Positions 51,586 through 59,776 are shown, counted from the stretch's first letter. The stretch: 64,000 nt of DNA from Terrimonas ginsenosidimutans (GCF_022012415.1 NZ_JAKLTR010000021.1:1-64000), one strand, 5' to 3'. Made by a program: numbers and translations. Notes: a model not told the origin generated them from the letters alone.

Positions 51586-51803
51586 TGCTGTCTTTCATAT
51601 ATCGAAGCGTACTTTTGTTGATGCGATGCTCAATGTTTCTCTTCTGGATATTAAATTTTCAGCAGATTCATATATCAGGGCTTAGAAGACGGGTGAAGAA
51701 AGGGAAACGTGAATATGCGAAGTTTGAACAGACACTTCCTGAAAGCTTTGAGTTTGAAGAGATAAGCCTGTTATCTGATGAAACAGGATATCTGAAAATA
51801 TAG
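51585..51803 (+). CDS. Small hypothetical protein (uncertain)
   Basis: 72 residues from a GTG that overlaps the stop of the lipoprotein gene. In-frame ATGs at 51621 and 51633 are alternatives. It has a hydrophobic N-terminus (about residues 5-25) followed by a basic stretch (RRRVKKGKREYAKF) and an acidic tail. No family was recognised. It may be a remnant. Confidence 0.35.
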   Translation: MLSFIYRSVLLLMRCSMFLFWILNFQQIHISGLRRRVKKGKREYAKFEQTLPESFEFEEISLLSDETGYLKI

Positions 51804-51840
51804 GCATTTTTCACTTGTTTCTCAGATTCATATCTGTAAT

Positions 51841-52530
51841 ATGTGCTATAAAGTTGTAGATGTAAGTTATATACAAGAGCTTCTAAGGCAAGAAAAGAGA
51901 AATTTAAACGATTTCAATCGTCAAATTCCTAATAATCACGTATATGTATATTCACTATCTTCTGGGAAACAGGCATTATTAGCTGCGGGGTTTGGCAATA
52001 TTTCTCAAGGACTTCTATTCGATAATGATAGCTGTGTACAACAGTTTGTAGATGCTGATAGATATCCAATAGATAATCCTTTTCCAACTATTGAGGAAAT
52101 CTATCAGGAACATATACAAGACATTGATCAGGGTATTCAATATGGAGTCGCATTTCTTTCTGCAAGGTTTGGGACGAATGACGAGACGACCGATGCCGAG
52201 ATGCTAAGTAATATACTTCTTAAAGCCAGAGCAAGTAATCTGAAACCAATGAAGCCAGAGACTTTCTACGCTGGTTTATTGCTAGGTGAATATGTCAGGC
52301 AACAGAAAAAGGGACGATGGCTATTGATAAAAAAATATGGACCATTTAATCCATACTATACACCCGCCATGCTACTAAAAGACAACTCTATCATTATTTT
52401 GAGGAATATAGTTGGCTCTTTTTTTTCAAATAAATCAATAACGCCAAAAGACTACATGAACCTGTTCTTTATTTCAAAACCTACTTTAAAGTTAAACGAA
52501 GGGGATTTTGAAGGGAGCATAATAAAATAA
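51841..52530 (+). CDS. Putative immunity protein, family member 1
   Basis: 229 residues, AT-rich codon use, no signal peptide. The C-terminal third reads FYAGLLLGEYVRQQKKGRWL and LIKKYGPFNPYYTPAM. The core GE-VR-(x)n-G-W-L-KKYG-NPYY-P recurs in the gene at 56534 (GEIVRIRENGEWRLNKKYGY) and, decayed, at 55797-56040. Several copies with different N-termini within 5 kb, next to toxin fragments, suggest immunity genes of a polymorphic toxin locus. No family name could be given with confidence. Confidence 0.65.
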   Translation: MCYKVVDVSYIQELLRQEKRNLNDFNRQIPNNHVYVYSLSSGKQALLAAGFGNISQGLLFDNDSCVQQFVDADRYPIDNPFPTIEEIYQEHIQDIDQGIQYGVAFLSARFGTNDETTDAEMLSNILLKARASNLKPMKPETFYAGLLLGEYVRQQKKGRWLLIKKYGPFNPYYTPAMLLKDNSIIILRNIVGSFFSNKSITPKDYMNLFFISKPTLKLNEGDFEGSIIK

Positions 52531-52560
52531 ATAACTCGTTTTGTATCGACACGCTAAATT

Positions 52561-52642
52561 TCACTCCTCCTCCAAATCCTCACTCAACACATAATCCTCC
52601 AGCGAACCATCTTCCTCAATCGCTCCAGCCTCCGGCTCTGAG
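52561..52642 (-). pseudogene. C-terminal fragment of the small acidic protein, copy 1
   Basis: Minus-strand frame SEPEAGAIEEDGSLEDYVLS then EDLEEE and stop, matching the end of the complete gene at 57256-57426. The 5-prime part is missing. The break point is the same as in the copy at 56071-56160, so both came from one truncated ancestor. Confidence 0.8.
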
Positions 52643-52692
52643 GTGTGGATTCAGATATATTACCATTCCAATTATTAGTAAATTAATCTATA

Positions 52693-52964
52693 ATAATTCA
52701 AAAAGAAGAAAGATTCGAAAACCATCCGTCCAGAAAGGAATTCACTGGAAATTACTTTAAGGTAAAAGTAATCAAGGACGAAAACGGTCTACTTTAGTAT
52801 ATGACGGATTGTCTACGGAATGTCTCGTTTTTATCGCTGGCGATGCGTTTTCAACCAGATCTTTTTCAGACATTCATTTCATTAGGAACAGTACTGACTC
52901 CGTAATTGCTATCAGGCTTGGTAATAAAAATCTGTTCTCAAAAATCTTTTATAAGAGACCTTAA
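52693..52964 (+). pseudogene. Frameshifted remnant of an unknown protein, block copy 1
   Basis: Frame EERFENHPSRKEFTGNYFKV continues to VIKDEN, then a one-base deletion near 52795 breaks it. The next frame reads YDGLSTECLVFIAGDAFST and ends NSTDSVIAIRLGNKNLFSKI then FYKRP and stop. Copy 2 at 56212-56487 is intact over the same region but has a different end after NSTDS. The first ATG is absent in both copies. Confidence 0.7.
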
Positions 52965-53047
52965 TTTTCTATCAGTTAAAAAAATAGAACCTTGCCCAGG
53001 AATCAAGCAATTAGTTAAGCTTGTTACCTCTTGCGAAGGAGAATTTA

Positions 53048-53374
53048 ATGACAGGAATTAGAAGCGGCTATGATTCTAGAAAATCAACAATAGAGGAGTA
53101 TTCTAATGAGGGCTGGCGTTGGTTTGAGTATGTAAGAAGAAAGGCTCTGAAAGTTATTGATAACCAAATTGCTCCTGGCCTTTCTGGAAAGATGAAGAAG
53201 ATTTTTGATATATTTAGGCCGCTGGCGGGTGAATTGTTTTGGTCTGCAAGGCTTAGCGGCGGGGATCCAGTCGGAAAACTTTCACTTTATTCTAAAGGAC
53301 TTTATATTAATAGTTTTATGTTGCCAATTTATTTAATCTACGCTGGAGCAAGTTTCGACTTTACAAGACAATGA
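53048..53374 (+). CDS. Hypothetical protein in the accessory region
   Basis: 108 residues from ATG 53048; the frame also opens from a TTG at 53021. The sequence is basic with Trp-rich WRWFEYVRRKALK and a hydrophobic C-terminal stretch. No family was recognised. It could be the surviving tail of a toxin gene whose 5-prime part was replaced by the block repeat just before it. Its stop overlaps the next start (ATGA). Confidence 0.45.
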   Translation: MTGIRSGYDSRKSTIEEYSNEGWRWFEYVRRKALKVIDNQIAPGLSGKMKKIFDIFRPLAGELFWSARLSGGDPVGKLSLYSKGLYINSFMLPIYLIYAGASFDFTRQ

Positions 53375-53895
53375 ATAAAAAAACTGTACTTATATTAATA
53401 TTGCTATTAGGGTTAGGTAGTGTTTTTTATTTTATACTTGAAATTCCTTTTAGTACCTCTTTAAGAGTATTTGTTAGACGACACTACTTCATACTGGGAG
53501 TTATCATAACCATAATAATTTTTGTCGGGATATTGGCATGCACTAAACCTAAGAAAGCATTCTTGATAATAGCATTGCTAATTATTTTCAGCATAGTTAT
53601 TTTCGATGTTCATTTCACGGCTCGGTTCTATCGTCATTATTCAGCGAAAATCGTGGAAAATATTAGACATAACATTGATCTCGTGAAAATAGAAAATCCA
53701 AGTATTTTCTTTTGTACGACGCAGTATCAAATAGTTAAACAGGGGCGTTTATTTTCCGAAGTGTTATTAAATATAGGATGCAACAATTACAAAATTTTGC
53801 CATCGACGGAGAATCAAGTGAAGGTTGTTATAGAAAATAAACCATTTTTTGAATCAGGGAAACTAAGGTATGATACAATAACAGTTATACCTTAG
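53371..53895 (+). CDS. Hypothetical membrane protein, possible immunity protein
   Basis: 174 residues. Three membrane segments near residues 5-25, 41-58 and 64-83, then a soluble C-terminal domain with a pair of cysteines (SIFFCTT; LNIGCNNY). Overlap of four bases with the upstream gene indicates co-translation, as often for toxin and immunity pairs. No family was recognised. Confidence 0.55.
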   Translation: MNKKTVLILILLLGLGSVFYFILEIPFSTSLRVFVRRHYFILGVIITIIIFVGILACTKPKKAFLIIALLIIFSIVIFDVHFTARFYRHYSAKIVENIRHNIDLVKIENPSIFFCTTQYQIVKQGRLFSEVLLNIGCNNYKILPSTENQVKVVIENKPFFESGKLRYDTITVIP

Positions 53896-53993
53896 TTAAA
53901 GTAGATGCCTGGCACATTAAATGAATAATCTACGAAGCCGCGTTGAGCAAGAGACGTCATAGAACAGATAGAGTTGGTTACCGATCTGGCTTC

Positions 53994-54079
53994 CGTTCCA
54001 ATTATTAGTAAATTAATCTATAGTAATTCAAAAAGAAGAAAGATTCGAAAACCATTCGTCCAGTAAAGAATTCACTTAA
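53994..54079 (+). repeat. Third, truncated copy of the accessory block repeat
   Basis: CCAATTATTAGTAAATTAAT and the following 60 bases match 52666-52752 and 56184-56270 nearly exactly, then stop after GAATTCACTTA. The sequence 53896-53993 shows nothing recognised. Confidence 0.88.
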
Positions 54080-54128
54080 TGAGGCAACGCAAAAACTGGA
54101 GTTCTTCGACTGAAAAGGAGCACTGGGC

Positions 54129-54990
54129 ATAATCCCAGGTTATAAATATGCATTTGCCGAAGGCCCTGTTTTTGATCTAAGGACTCAAACACAAGGGTGG
54201 GGAGATCGAACCGGACAAATAGTGTCCAGAGAGATGATGGGCGTGTTGGCCCTTACATCTATGCAGAAAGATATGCTAAGAATGCAAAAGGCTTTTCTGC
54301 AATGAAATCCCGATTTCGTCATGCCGGAAAAAAATACTGCGACTATCTCTGCGGTGCCTAAACCTCCGCCGTTAACAAAGGATCAGATCCTGATGATGCA
54401 GATCGCTAACGCCGCAAGAAAGAATGTTACGGTTATTCAGGAATCCGAAGAGATGGTGAAAGGCCCGGTAAACGATTTCGTTATTACGATGAAAGCGATG
54501 GGGCAGGAATTGGAGGGTATGAAAAGTCCGAAATAACAGATCTTTTTGGAGAAAGAGTTGAATATGATAAAAGAATTTCGGCCGGTTTGAATATACTTAG
54601 TCTTCCTACAATGTTTGTAAATCCGGAATTGAGGGTTGCCGAGGCAATAGCTACAGAAACTGCTGCCGTTACCAAAGCGGGGTATACCAATGCAGAATTG
54701 GTTCAACGACCAGCAACATTTGTAGATTCGTACGTGCCTGCTGGTAAGAATGCCGGAGCGACTGGGACACTCAAACATGAAGCGGCTACTAAATGCCTGA
54801 GAAGGTATCAAAAATTTTATGGTGATCGAGGATTAGATTTTAAAGTTAGAAGAGGTGACACTATCTTAGATGTATTAGATAACACCAATAGTGTTATCTA
54901 TGATTGGAAGTTTGGGTATCAAGGTGGAAAACAATTCAGGAACTCAATAGTTCTGCTCAGATGATTAGATATCGGGCAGGTGTGTGGGTT
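54129..54990 (+). pseudogene. Decayed polymorphic toxin with a nuclease-like C-terminal domain
   Basis: Three frames carry coding-like segments in series. The first is YKYAFAEGPVFDLRTQTQGW and after. The second is 54321-54536 (KDQILMMQIANAARKN; VKGPVNDFVITMKAMG). The third runs from about 54518, with SEITDLFGERVEYDKRISAG to KHEAATKCLRRYQKFYGDRG, then RRGDTILDVLDNTNSVIYDW followed by KFG. The ILDVLD and DWK pair looks like the catalytic D and D-x-K of PD-(D/E)XK-type toxin nucleases. A further frameshift near 54930 places the end (TIQELNSSAQMIRYRAGVW) in another frame. At least two frameshifts make it inactive. The intact gene directly downstream would be its immunity gene. Confidence 0.7.
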
Positions 54991-55011
54991 ACCTACGGAA
55001 ATAATACGACC

Positions 55012-55698
55012 ATGAGTATTGAAAACAGAGTAAAAAAAGAGATTGCAAAAAAATGGGTAACGGAATTTCCTGAGCTTAAAATATTTGCTCAAAATAAGTT
55101 ATATAAGGTCGTAGGACCGTTTGTCGGTGGGGTAGAGATTTTTAAGCAACCAGGATCTGACGATTACAGACCTTATATAGCATGGTATCCTCTTTGGAAA
55201 AGTGATATAAAGGAATGCTTTAAAGAAGAAGCAATTTTACAAGAGGTAAGGAACTCAAAGGGAATTCTATGCGATATTCCTTTTGAAGAGAATGATAAAT
55301 ATTTTGCCGATGTCGCTGATAAAGTAAAACAGATACCGAGTTCTCTTTTATTCGGAAACGTATTTCTTTCAAACGTTTTTGAGTTAATTGACCGCCAGTT
55401 TTCCCATACCTTGGTTAAGTCTAGTCCGGTAGAACAAGCAAAGTTATTACAAGTAAAGCTTTTCAGTGCCTTATATGTCAACGGCATAAGCGCCGTCGAA
55501 AATGTCTTTGAGGAGGTAATTAAAGCTTCTCTTAACTGGCGCCTTGATTTATTTGAGTGGAAATATGGAAAACTGGATGATTGGTTGCAAAAGTTAAAAG
55601 AAGTTCAATTAAGTCGCGATGAAATTATGCACAGAATAAGAATTAATAAGGAAGACAAGATAATCAGGCAACTTAATTCATTCGAGTTAATCGGATAA
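55012..55698 (+). CDS. Putative immunity protein for the adjacent nuclease-like toxin
   Basis: 228 residues from ATG 55012, which lies just after the toxin remnant; the frame also opens from an upstream TTG inside the toxin. No signal peptide, so cytoplasmic, as expected for immunity to a nuclease. The C-terminal half is helical (FEEVIKASLNWRLDLFEWKY; KLKEVQLSRDEIMHRIRINK). No family was recognised. It is intact while the toxin is broken, the pattern expected of an orphan immunity gene. Confidence 0.65.
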   Translation: MSIENRVKKEIAKKWVTEFPELKIFAQNKLYKVVGPFVGGVEIFKQPGSDDYRPYIAWYPLWKSDIKECFKEEAILQEVRNSKGILCDIPFEENDKYFADVADKVKQIPSSLLFGNVFLSNVFELIDRQFSHTLVKSSPVEQAKLLQVKLFSALYVNGISAVENVFEEVIKASLNWRLDLFEWKYGKLDDWLQKLKEVQLSRDEIMHRIRINKEDKIIRQLNSFELIG

Positions 55699-55796
55699 TT
55701 TTAAATCTAGTCATGACGGCTATGACTCTTGCTTAAATTAAAAGCACACTTTAGAAGAAATATTGCCCCTAAATAGGTTAATCGTATTCTAGTTTA

Positions 55797-56040
55797 TTGT
55801 GATGGGAATATGTAAGGCAGAACAAAAGATAATGGCTATTGATAAAAAATAGAAATCGTTTAATCTATCCCATACACCTGCCATCTTGCCAGACAAACAA
55901 TTCTATCATTGTTTTGAGGAGTATAAGTCAGTTTTTTTTTCAAATAATCAATATCGATAAAAGAATCAGTCTGTTTTTCATTTCAAAGCTTCCTTATAAA
56001 ACTAAATGAAGGAAATTTGAAGTAAAGGAATATAATAAAT
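55797..56040 (+). pseudogene. Decayed copy of the immunity gene at 51841-52530
   Basis: The DNA aligns with about 52285-52530 with many indels: GGCTATTGATAAAAAATAG against GGCTATTGATAAAAAAATA, then ACAATTCTATCATTGTTTTG against ACAACTCTATCATTATTTTG. The frame is broken throughout. Together with 56071-56421 it forms a duplicated block of about 620 bases. 55699-55796 shows nothing recognised. Confidence 0.85.
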
Positions 56041-56070
56041 CAGGATCGCCTTTTGCATTAATACAATCAT

Positions 56071-56160
56071 TCACTCCTCCTCCCAATCCAACTCCTCGCT
56101 CAACACATAATCCTCCAGCGAACCATCTTCCTCAATCGCTCCATCCTCCGGCTCTGAGGT
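56071..56160 (-). pseudogene. C-terminal fragment of the small acidic protein, copy 2
   Basis: Minus frame SEPEDGAIEEDGSLEDYVLS then EELDWEEE and stop. It has the same left break point as copy 1 at 52561-52642, followed by the same GTGTGGATTCAGATATATTA. The complete gene is at 57256-57426. Confidence 0.82.
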
Positions 56161-56211
56161 GTGGATTCAGATATATTACCATTCCAATTATTAGTAAATT
56201 AATCTATAGTA

Positions 56212-56487
56212 ATTCAAAAAGAAGAAAGATTCGAAAACCATCCGTCCAGTAAGGAATTCACTGGAAATTACTTTAGGGTAAAAGTAGTCAAGGACGAAGA
56301 CGTTCTACTTTTAGTATATGACGGATTGTCTACGGAATGTCTCGTTTCTATCGCTGGCAATGCTTTTTCAACCAGATCTTTTTCAGACATCCATTTCATT
56401 AGGAACAGTACTGACTCAGAGAAGACCTGTGCTTCGCAACTTCTGGACAATGTATTATTATTCAGAAGCATCAACATTAAGTTTTAA
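56212..56487 (+). pseudogene. Remnant of an unknown protein, block copy 2 (open but lacks a start)
   Basis: A continuous frame of about 91 codons with no ATG: EERFENHPSSKEFTGNYFRV, VKDEDVLLLVYDGLSTECLV, SIAGNAFSTRSFSDIHFIRN, then STDSEKTCASQLLDN and stop. The codons before it contain a stop, so the 5-prime end is lost. Compared with copy 1 the sequence is the same up to NSTDS and then differs, as if the C-terminal end had been exchanged. Confidence 0.7.
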
Positions 56488-56533
56488 TTTCATGATAATA
56501 TTCTTTTGCTATTGCTCGGTAAATATTTTAACT

Positions 56534-57175
56534 ATGTTGACGAATTATGAAATTATGTCTGTTGAAACAATGTTTAAGGACATTGATGATATTAATAATC
56601 AGTTTATTGAACAGGACAGTACGACGTTGGCAACGATATACAGGGGTAATTCTGGAATTTACTACCTAATGCCAGCTGTTGGACCGTACGGAATTAAGGC
56701 CCGAAAAGAAGTTCTGGATTCAATCCTTGAAAGTGGTGTAATCCCAATCGAAGAGAACCCTCCAAATCCATTCGTGAAAGCGAAAAATGAATTAAAGAAA
56801 ATCGATGAAAACATACAGTTCTATTTATCCGAGCTAAATAGTAAATTGGATCTTGCGATTACAATGGAACTACTAGCCGACGAATCGTTTTATTCAATTA
56901 TCAATACTAAGGTTAATGCATTAGATGGAGAAGACTCATATAGAACGCTTTTCATTCCTCTTGGCGTTGTAGTGGGGGAAATTGTTCGAATTCGCGAAAA
57001 TGGTGAGTGGAGACTCAATAAAAAATATGGATACAACCCATATTTTATACCCTATATTACAAATGGTAAAGGTTACTTCCTTCCTTGGACTAAACTGGCG
57101 GACATGTTACTGGAAAAAAAATTTGATATTAAAAAATACTTCAAAGAAATAACCAAACAGAAGTCTTTCTTTTAA
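56534..57175 (+). CDS. Putative immunity protein, family member 2
   Basis: 213 residues from ATG 56534 (56555 is possible). The upstream open frame lies in the block repeat and was excluded. The C-terminal part FIPLGVVVGEIVRIRENGEW then RLNKKYGYNPYFIPY is homologous to the protein at 51841-52530. The N-terminal part differs (MFKDIDDINNQFIEQDS; YRGNSGIYYLMPAVGPYGI). No signal peptide. It is likely an immunity protein for a toxin no longer present. Moderate confidence. Confidence 0.65.
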   Translation: MLTNYEIMSVETMFKDIDDINNQFIEQDSTTLATIYRGNSGIYYLMPAVGPYGIKARKEVLDSILESGVIPIEENPPNPFVKAKNELKKIDENIQFYLSELNSKLDLAITMELLADESFYSIINTKVNALDGEDSYRTLFIPLGVVVGEIVRIRENGEWRLNKKYGYNPYFIPYITNGKGYFLPWTKLADMLLEKKFDIKKYFKEITKQKSFF

Positions 57176-57255
57176 TTTGGAGAACGTAAATAGATGTTAA
57201 AGTGCGTTAAACCGGATATTGACACACTTATAAACGTCTAATATATTATTCCCTC

Positions 57256-57426
57256 TCACTCTTCCTCCTCCCAATCCAGATCCTCACTCAACACATAATC
57301 CTCCAAAGATCCCTCCTCCTCAATCGCTCCATCCTCCGGTTCTGAATGCTGCTTCAGCGGCAGATAAGCTGTAAATAGTACAGGAGATTCAGTGAATTGG
57401 CGGGCGGCGATTTTAGTGTTAGTCAT
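57256..57426 (-). CDS. Small acidic protein, complete copy
   Basis: 56 residues from ATG 57426 (an ATG at 57468 would add 14). N-terminal TNTKIAARQFTESPVLFTAY is followed by an acidic tail SEPEDGAIEEEGSLEDYVLS then EDLDWEEEE. The tail recurs, truncated, at 52561-52642 and 56071-56160. No family recognised. The preserved tail and repeated presence near toxin fragments suggest a mobile or cassette-linked gene. 57427-57725 holds no supported gene. Confidence 0.6.
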   Translation of the reverse strand: MTNTKIAARQFTESPVLFTAYLPLKQHSEPEDGAIEEEGSLEDYVLSEDLDWEEEE

Positions 57427-57725
57427 AAGAAGAGTTTGTATTAGGAAATGGTATAAAAATCTTATCATAAACCGGTCCAGCCTGACCGGCTGTAACTGAA
57501 TAAACCGTTCAAATAATTCAAAAACAGCAAAGTGAATTCCCGGTTCATCTTTTCCACATTTTCAATGGAAGATGACCAGCCATATTAATTGGGCTTTTTT
57601 TCCTCGCATGTCTTTTTTGTTACACATATAATGGAGATGAGGTGGCAATAGTGTAGTCGTAATCGATATGGCTCAGACAGTCTGGTAAGTAGATTTTTCT
57701 GACGGGTGTAAGTATTTGATATTAA

Positions 57726-57878
57726 ATGTATGATCCTCAACTTGGAAGATGGACTGGAGTGGATCCGTATGATGAATTTGCAAGTGGATATGTGGGGATG
57801 GGGAATAACCCCGTTAATAATACTGATCCAAATGGAGGAAGCATTTTTTCTGCAGGCAGCTTGTGTTTCACTTTCTAA
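57726..57878 (+). pseudogene. Rhs/YD-repeat core C-terminal fragment
   Basis: The frame reads MYDPQLGRWTGVDPYDEFAS, then GYVGMGNNPVNNTDPNGGSI and FSAGSLCFTF, stop. MYDP-LGRW-VDP and NPVN-TDPNGG are the closing motifs of the Rhs core, after which variable toxin tips attach. The frame is preceded directly by a stop, so the core is lost, and the tip ends after 12 residues. Downstream 57887-57999 holds KWYLPYTKGIRAMWYLQHKK, a short basic remnant. Confidence 0.85.
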
Positions 57879-58009
57879 GGGCCGTAAGTGGTATCTGCCA
57901 TATACAAAAGGAATCAGGGCTATGTGGTATCTTCAGCACAAAAAAGGATACAAGCCATTTGTAACATTGTACCAAAGACAGTTTGACTTCAGTTTTTAAA
58001 ATTACCTAT

Positions 58010-58489
58010 ATGAATGATCGGGCAAAAAAAAAATCAATACTTGTCTATTCACTAGTAACATTGAGCATTTTTGCGTGCGCGCCCAAAAAGATAAATGATA
58101 TAAAAATTATTCCTCTACATCCATATGTTGATTCTTTGCCACCGGAGGCGACAAATAATAAACTTGGCAAAGATTACGGCGTAAGTTACTTTTTTGTGAG
58201 AGGAGAGTCTTCGCTTAAAGACCCTGTGTCTGCTAAAATTGACTCTTTCGTTTTACAATATTTTCAAGATAATAAGTCGCGAATTGCCCAATTTGACAGA
58301 TACGAAATAAGAGTTTTTAAAGAAACTAAAGTATTAAACGAAAAATTTCGTGAAAAGATCGATGGTCTTTACGGAGATATACTTGATTATCATTTGAATG
58401 ATTTGCTACTTGTATATATTTGGCGACTCGGAGATAAATTTGAGAAGCAATATTATTCGAATGGTGAGGTCGCAGCACCGCTTAAATAG
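58010..58489 (+). CDS. Small hypothetical lipoprotein downstream of the Rhs fragment
   Basis: 159 residues from ATG 58010; the frame also opens at 57983. The lipobox is SIFAC (Cys near residue 23). The mature part is charged with KETKVLNEKFREKIDGLYGD near the C-terminus. The position just after an Rhs core fragment suggests an envelope immunity lipoprotein, which is inference. No family recognised. AT-rich like its upstream neighbours. Confidence 0.6.
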   Translation: MNDRAKKKSILVYSLVTLSIFACAPKKINDIKIIPLHPYVDSLPPEATNNKLGKDYGVSYFFVRGESSLKDPVSAKIDSFVLQYFQDNKSRIAQFDRYEIRVFKETKVLNEKFREKIDGLYGDILDYHLNDLLLVYIWRLGDKFEKQYYSNGEVAAPLK

Positions 58490-58505
58490 ACTTCTGCGTT
58501 TATGG

Positions 58506-58590
58506 CTAACACAACGAACCGCAACGGTCGCAAAGCTAATTTAATCTTTGCGCCCTCTGCGGTTTCTTTGCGTTCATTGCGATACTTCTA
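58506..58590. repeat. Imperfect inverted repeat of CGCAAAG-type words
   Basis: AACGAACCGCAACGGTCGCAAAG (left) faces CTTTGCG, TGCGGTTTCTTTGCG (right). It shares words with the hairpins flanking lysA but pairs imperfectly. It lies between the accessory lipoprotein and the convergent efflux operon. Confidence 0.75.
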
Positions 58591-58599
58591 CGCCAATTA

Positions 58600-59703
58600 T
58601 CACTCAGTCAGCTTCACCTTCTTCACCTCACCTCCATCACGCACTTCTTCCGTCGCCGTCTTCACAATGGTATCATCTGTAGAAACATTTCCAAAGATCT
58701 CCGTCTTATCGCCTGCACTTCTTCCCGCTTTCACCGGCACCCAAACCGTTTTACCATTTTCAATCTTCACTACAAATGTTCCCGTCGTAGAACGCAGCAC
58801 CGCTTTCGTCGGCACCAGCAAAGTAGCTGTATCTCCAGCCAGCGGCATCGATACTTCCGCGATCATGCCCGGTAATAACTTCGGTTGATTCTCCACATCC
58901 ATCTCCGTTCGCTGTGAACGCAACCGCGTATCCAATGCACCGGATGCACGCGAAACTTTCGCGGTGAATGTATCTTTCGCCACCGACTTCACCGTAAACT
59001 TCACTTCTGTTTTGTTATTGAAATAAGGCAGATATGCTTCCGGCACACTTACCACCAAACGCAGTTTCTTAAACTCCTGCAGTGTAAAGATTGGCGCATC
59101 GGAACCTTTGCCCGCTGGTCCGACATAAGCTCCGGCACTCACATTTCTCGCACTGATCACACCACTGAAAGGCGCCCTGATCTCCAGGTAATCACGGTTA
59201 TTACCGATCTCACGGTGAGAAGCTTTTGCCGCTTCCAGTTGTGCGAGGTCAGACTTCTGCCTGGCCAGTGCGATATCAAGATCATTTGGCGAAATAGTTC
59301 CTGGCGTTTTACTCGTTTCCAGCAAACGCTCATAAGTGGCTTTGCTGGAAAGATAGATCGCTTCCTGCGCTTTCAGTCTTGATTCCGCACCGGAAAGCTG
59401 TGAATTCAATTCAGGTGCTTCCATCGTAGCAAGCAGCTGACCTGCTTTCACTTCTGTTCCAACATCTGCATACAGTTTGCGCACGAAGGAGCTGATCTTT
59501 GCATAAAGATCTACCTGTTGAAAAGCCACCAGTTCTCCCGGTAATTGTATCGATGAAGACAACGATCCCCTTACCGGGTGTACCACTTCCGTCTCCGGCT
59601 CCGCCACCGGCGCTTTCGCTTCTTTGCTTTCGGCAGAGCCGCAGCCTTCCATCATCGTGATCGCTGTAAACAATACAGCAGCTATTGTAAGATTTTTTTT
59701 CAT
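58600..59703 (-). CDS. Efflux RND transporter periplasmic adaptor (MFP)
   Basis: 367 residues. A lipoprotein-type signal ends near MMEGC. The adaptor architecture is clear: SSIQLPGELVAFQQVDLYAK, lipoyl half VKAGQLLATMEAPELNSQL, a coiled-coil hairpin about 100-160, second lipoyl half YLEIRAPFSGVISARNVSAG, then the beta-barrel and membrane-proximal domain (PTKAVLRSTTGTFVV). It links the inner-membrane pump to TolC. It is last of three genes in tolC, RND, MFP order, with a 65-base gap holding a repeat. Confidence 0.93.
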   Translation of the reverse strand: MKKNLTIAAVLFTAITMMEGCGSAESKEAKAPVAEPETEVVHPVRGSLSSSIQLPGELVAFQQVDLYAKISSFVRKLYADVGTEVKAGQLLATMEAPELNSQLSGAESRLKAQEAIYLSSKATYERLLETSKTPGTISPNDLDIALARQKSDLAQLEAAKASHREIGNNRDYLEIRAPFSGVISARNVSAGAYVGPAGKGSDAPIFTLQEFKKLRLVVSVPEAYLPYFNNKTEVKFTVKSVAKDTFTAKVSRASGALDTRLRSQRTEMDVENQPKLLPGMIAEVSMPLAGDTATLLVPTKAVLRSTTGTFVVKIENGKTVWVPVKAGRSAGDKTEIFGNVSTDDTIVKTATEEVRDGGEVKKVKLTE

Positions 59704-59743
59704 CCCTTTTTATTTATCGATGCGCATCAGCACACCATATCAT

Positions 59744-59776
59744 TTATAAACCTTAAACTATTAAACTTTTAAACCT
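59744..59776. repeat. One-sided GTTTAA array at the end of the RND gene
   Basis: TAAACCTTAAACTATTAAAC then TTTTAAACCTTT. Read on the minus strand it supplies the last codons and stop of the RND gene (AAG GTT TAA), as at 35732 for the esterase gene. Confidence 0.75.

Noticed and set aside
56318-56533. Upstream extension of immunity family member 2
   Set aside because: This part lies in the block repeat, where another frame is the coding-like one, and it duplicates sequence present in block copy 1 without this gene.
51841-58489. Prophage or integrative element
   Set aside because: No integrase, terminase, portal, capsid or tRNA-associated attachment repeat was found. Toxin and immunity fragments explain the content better.
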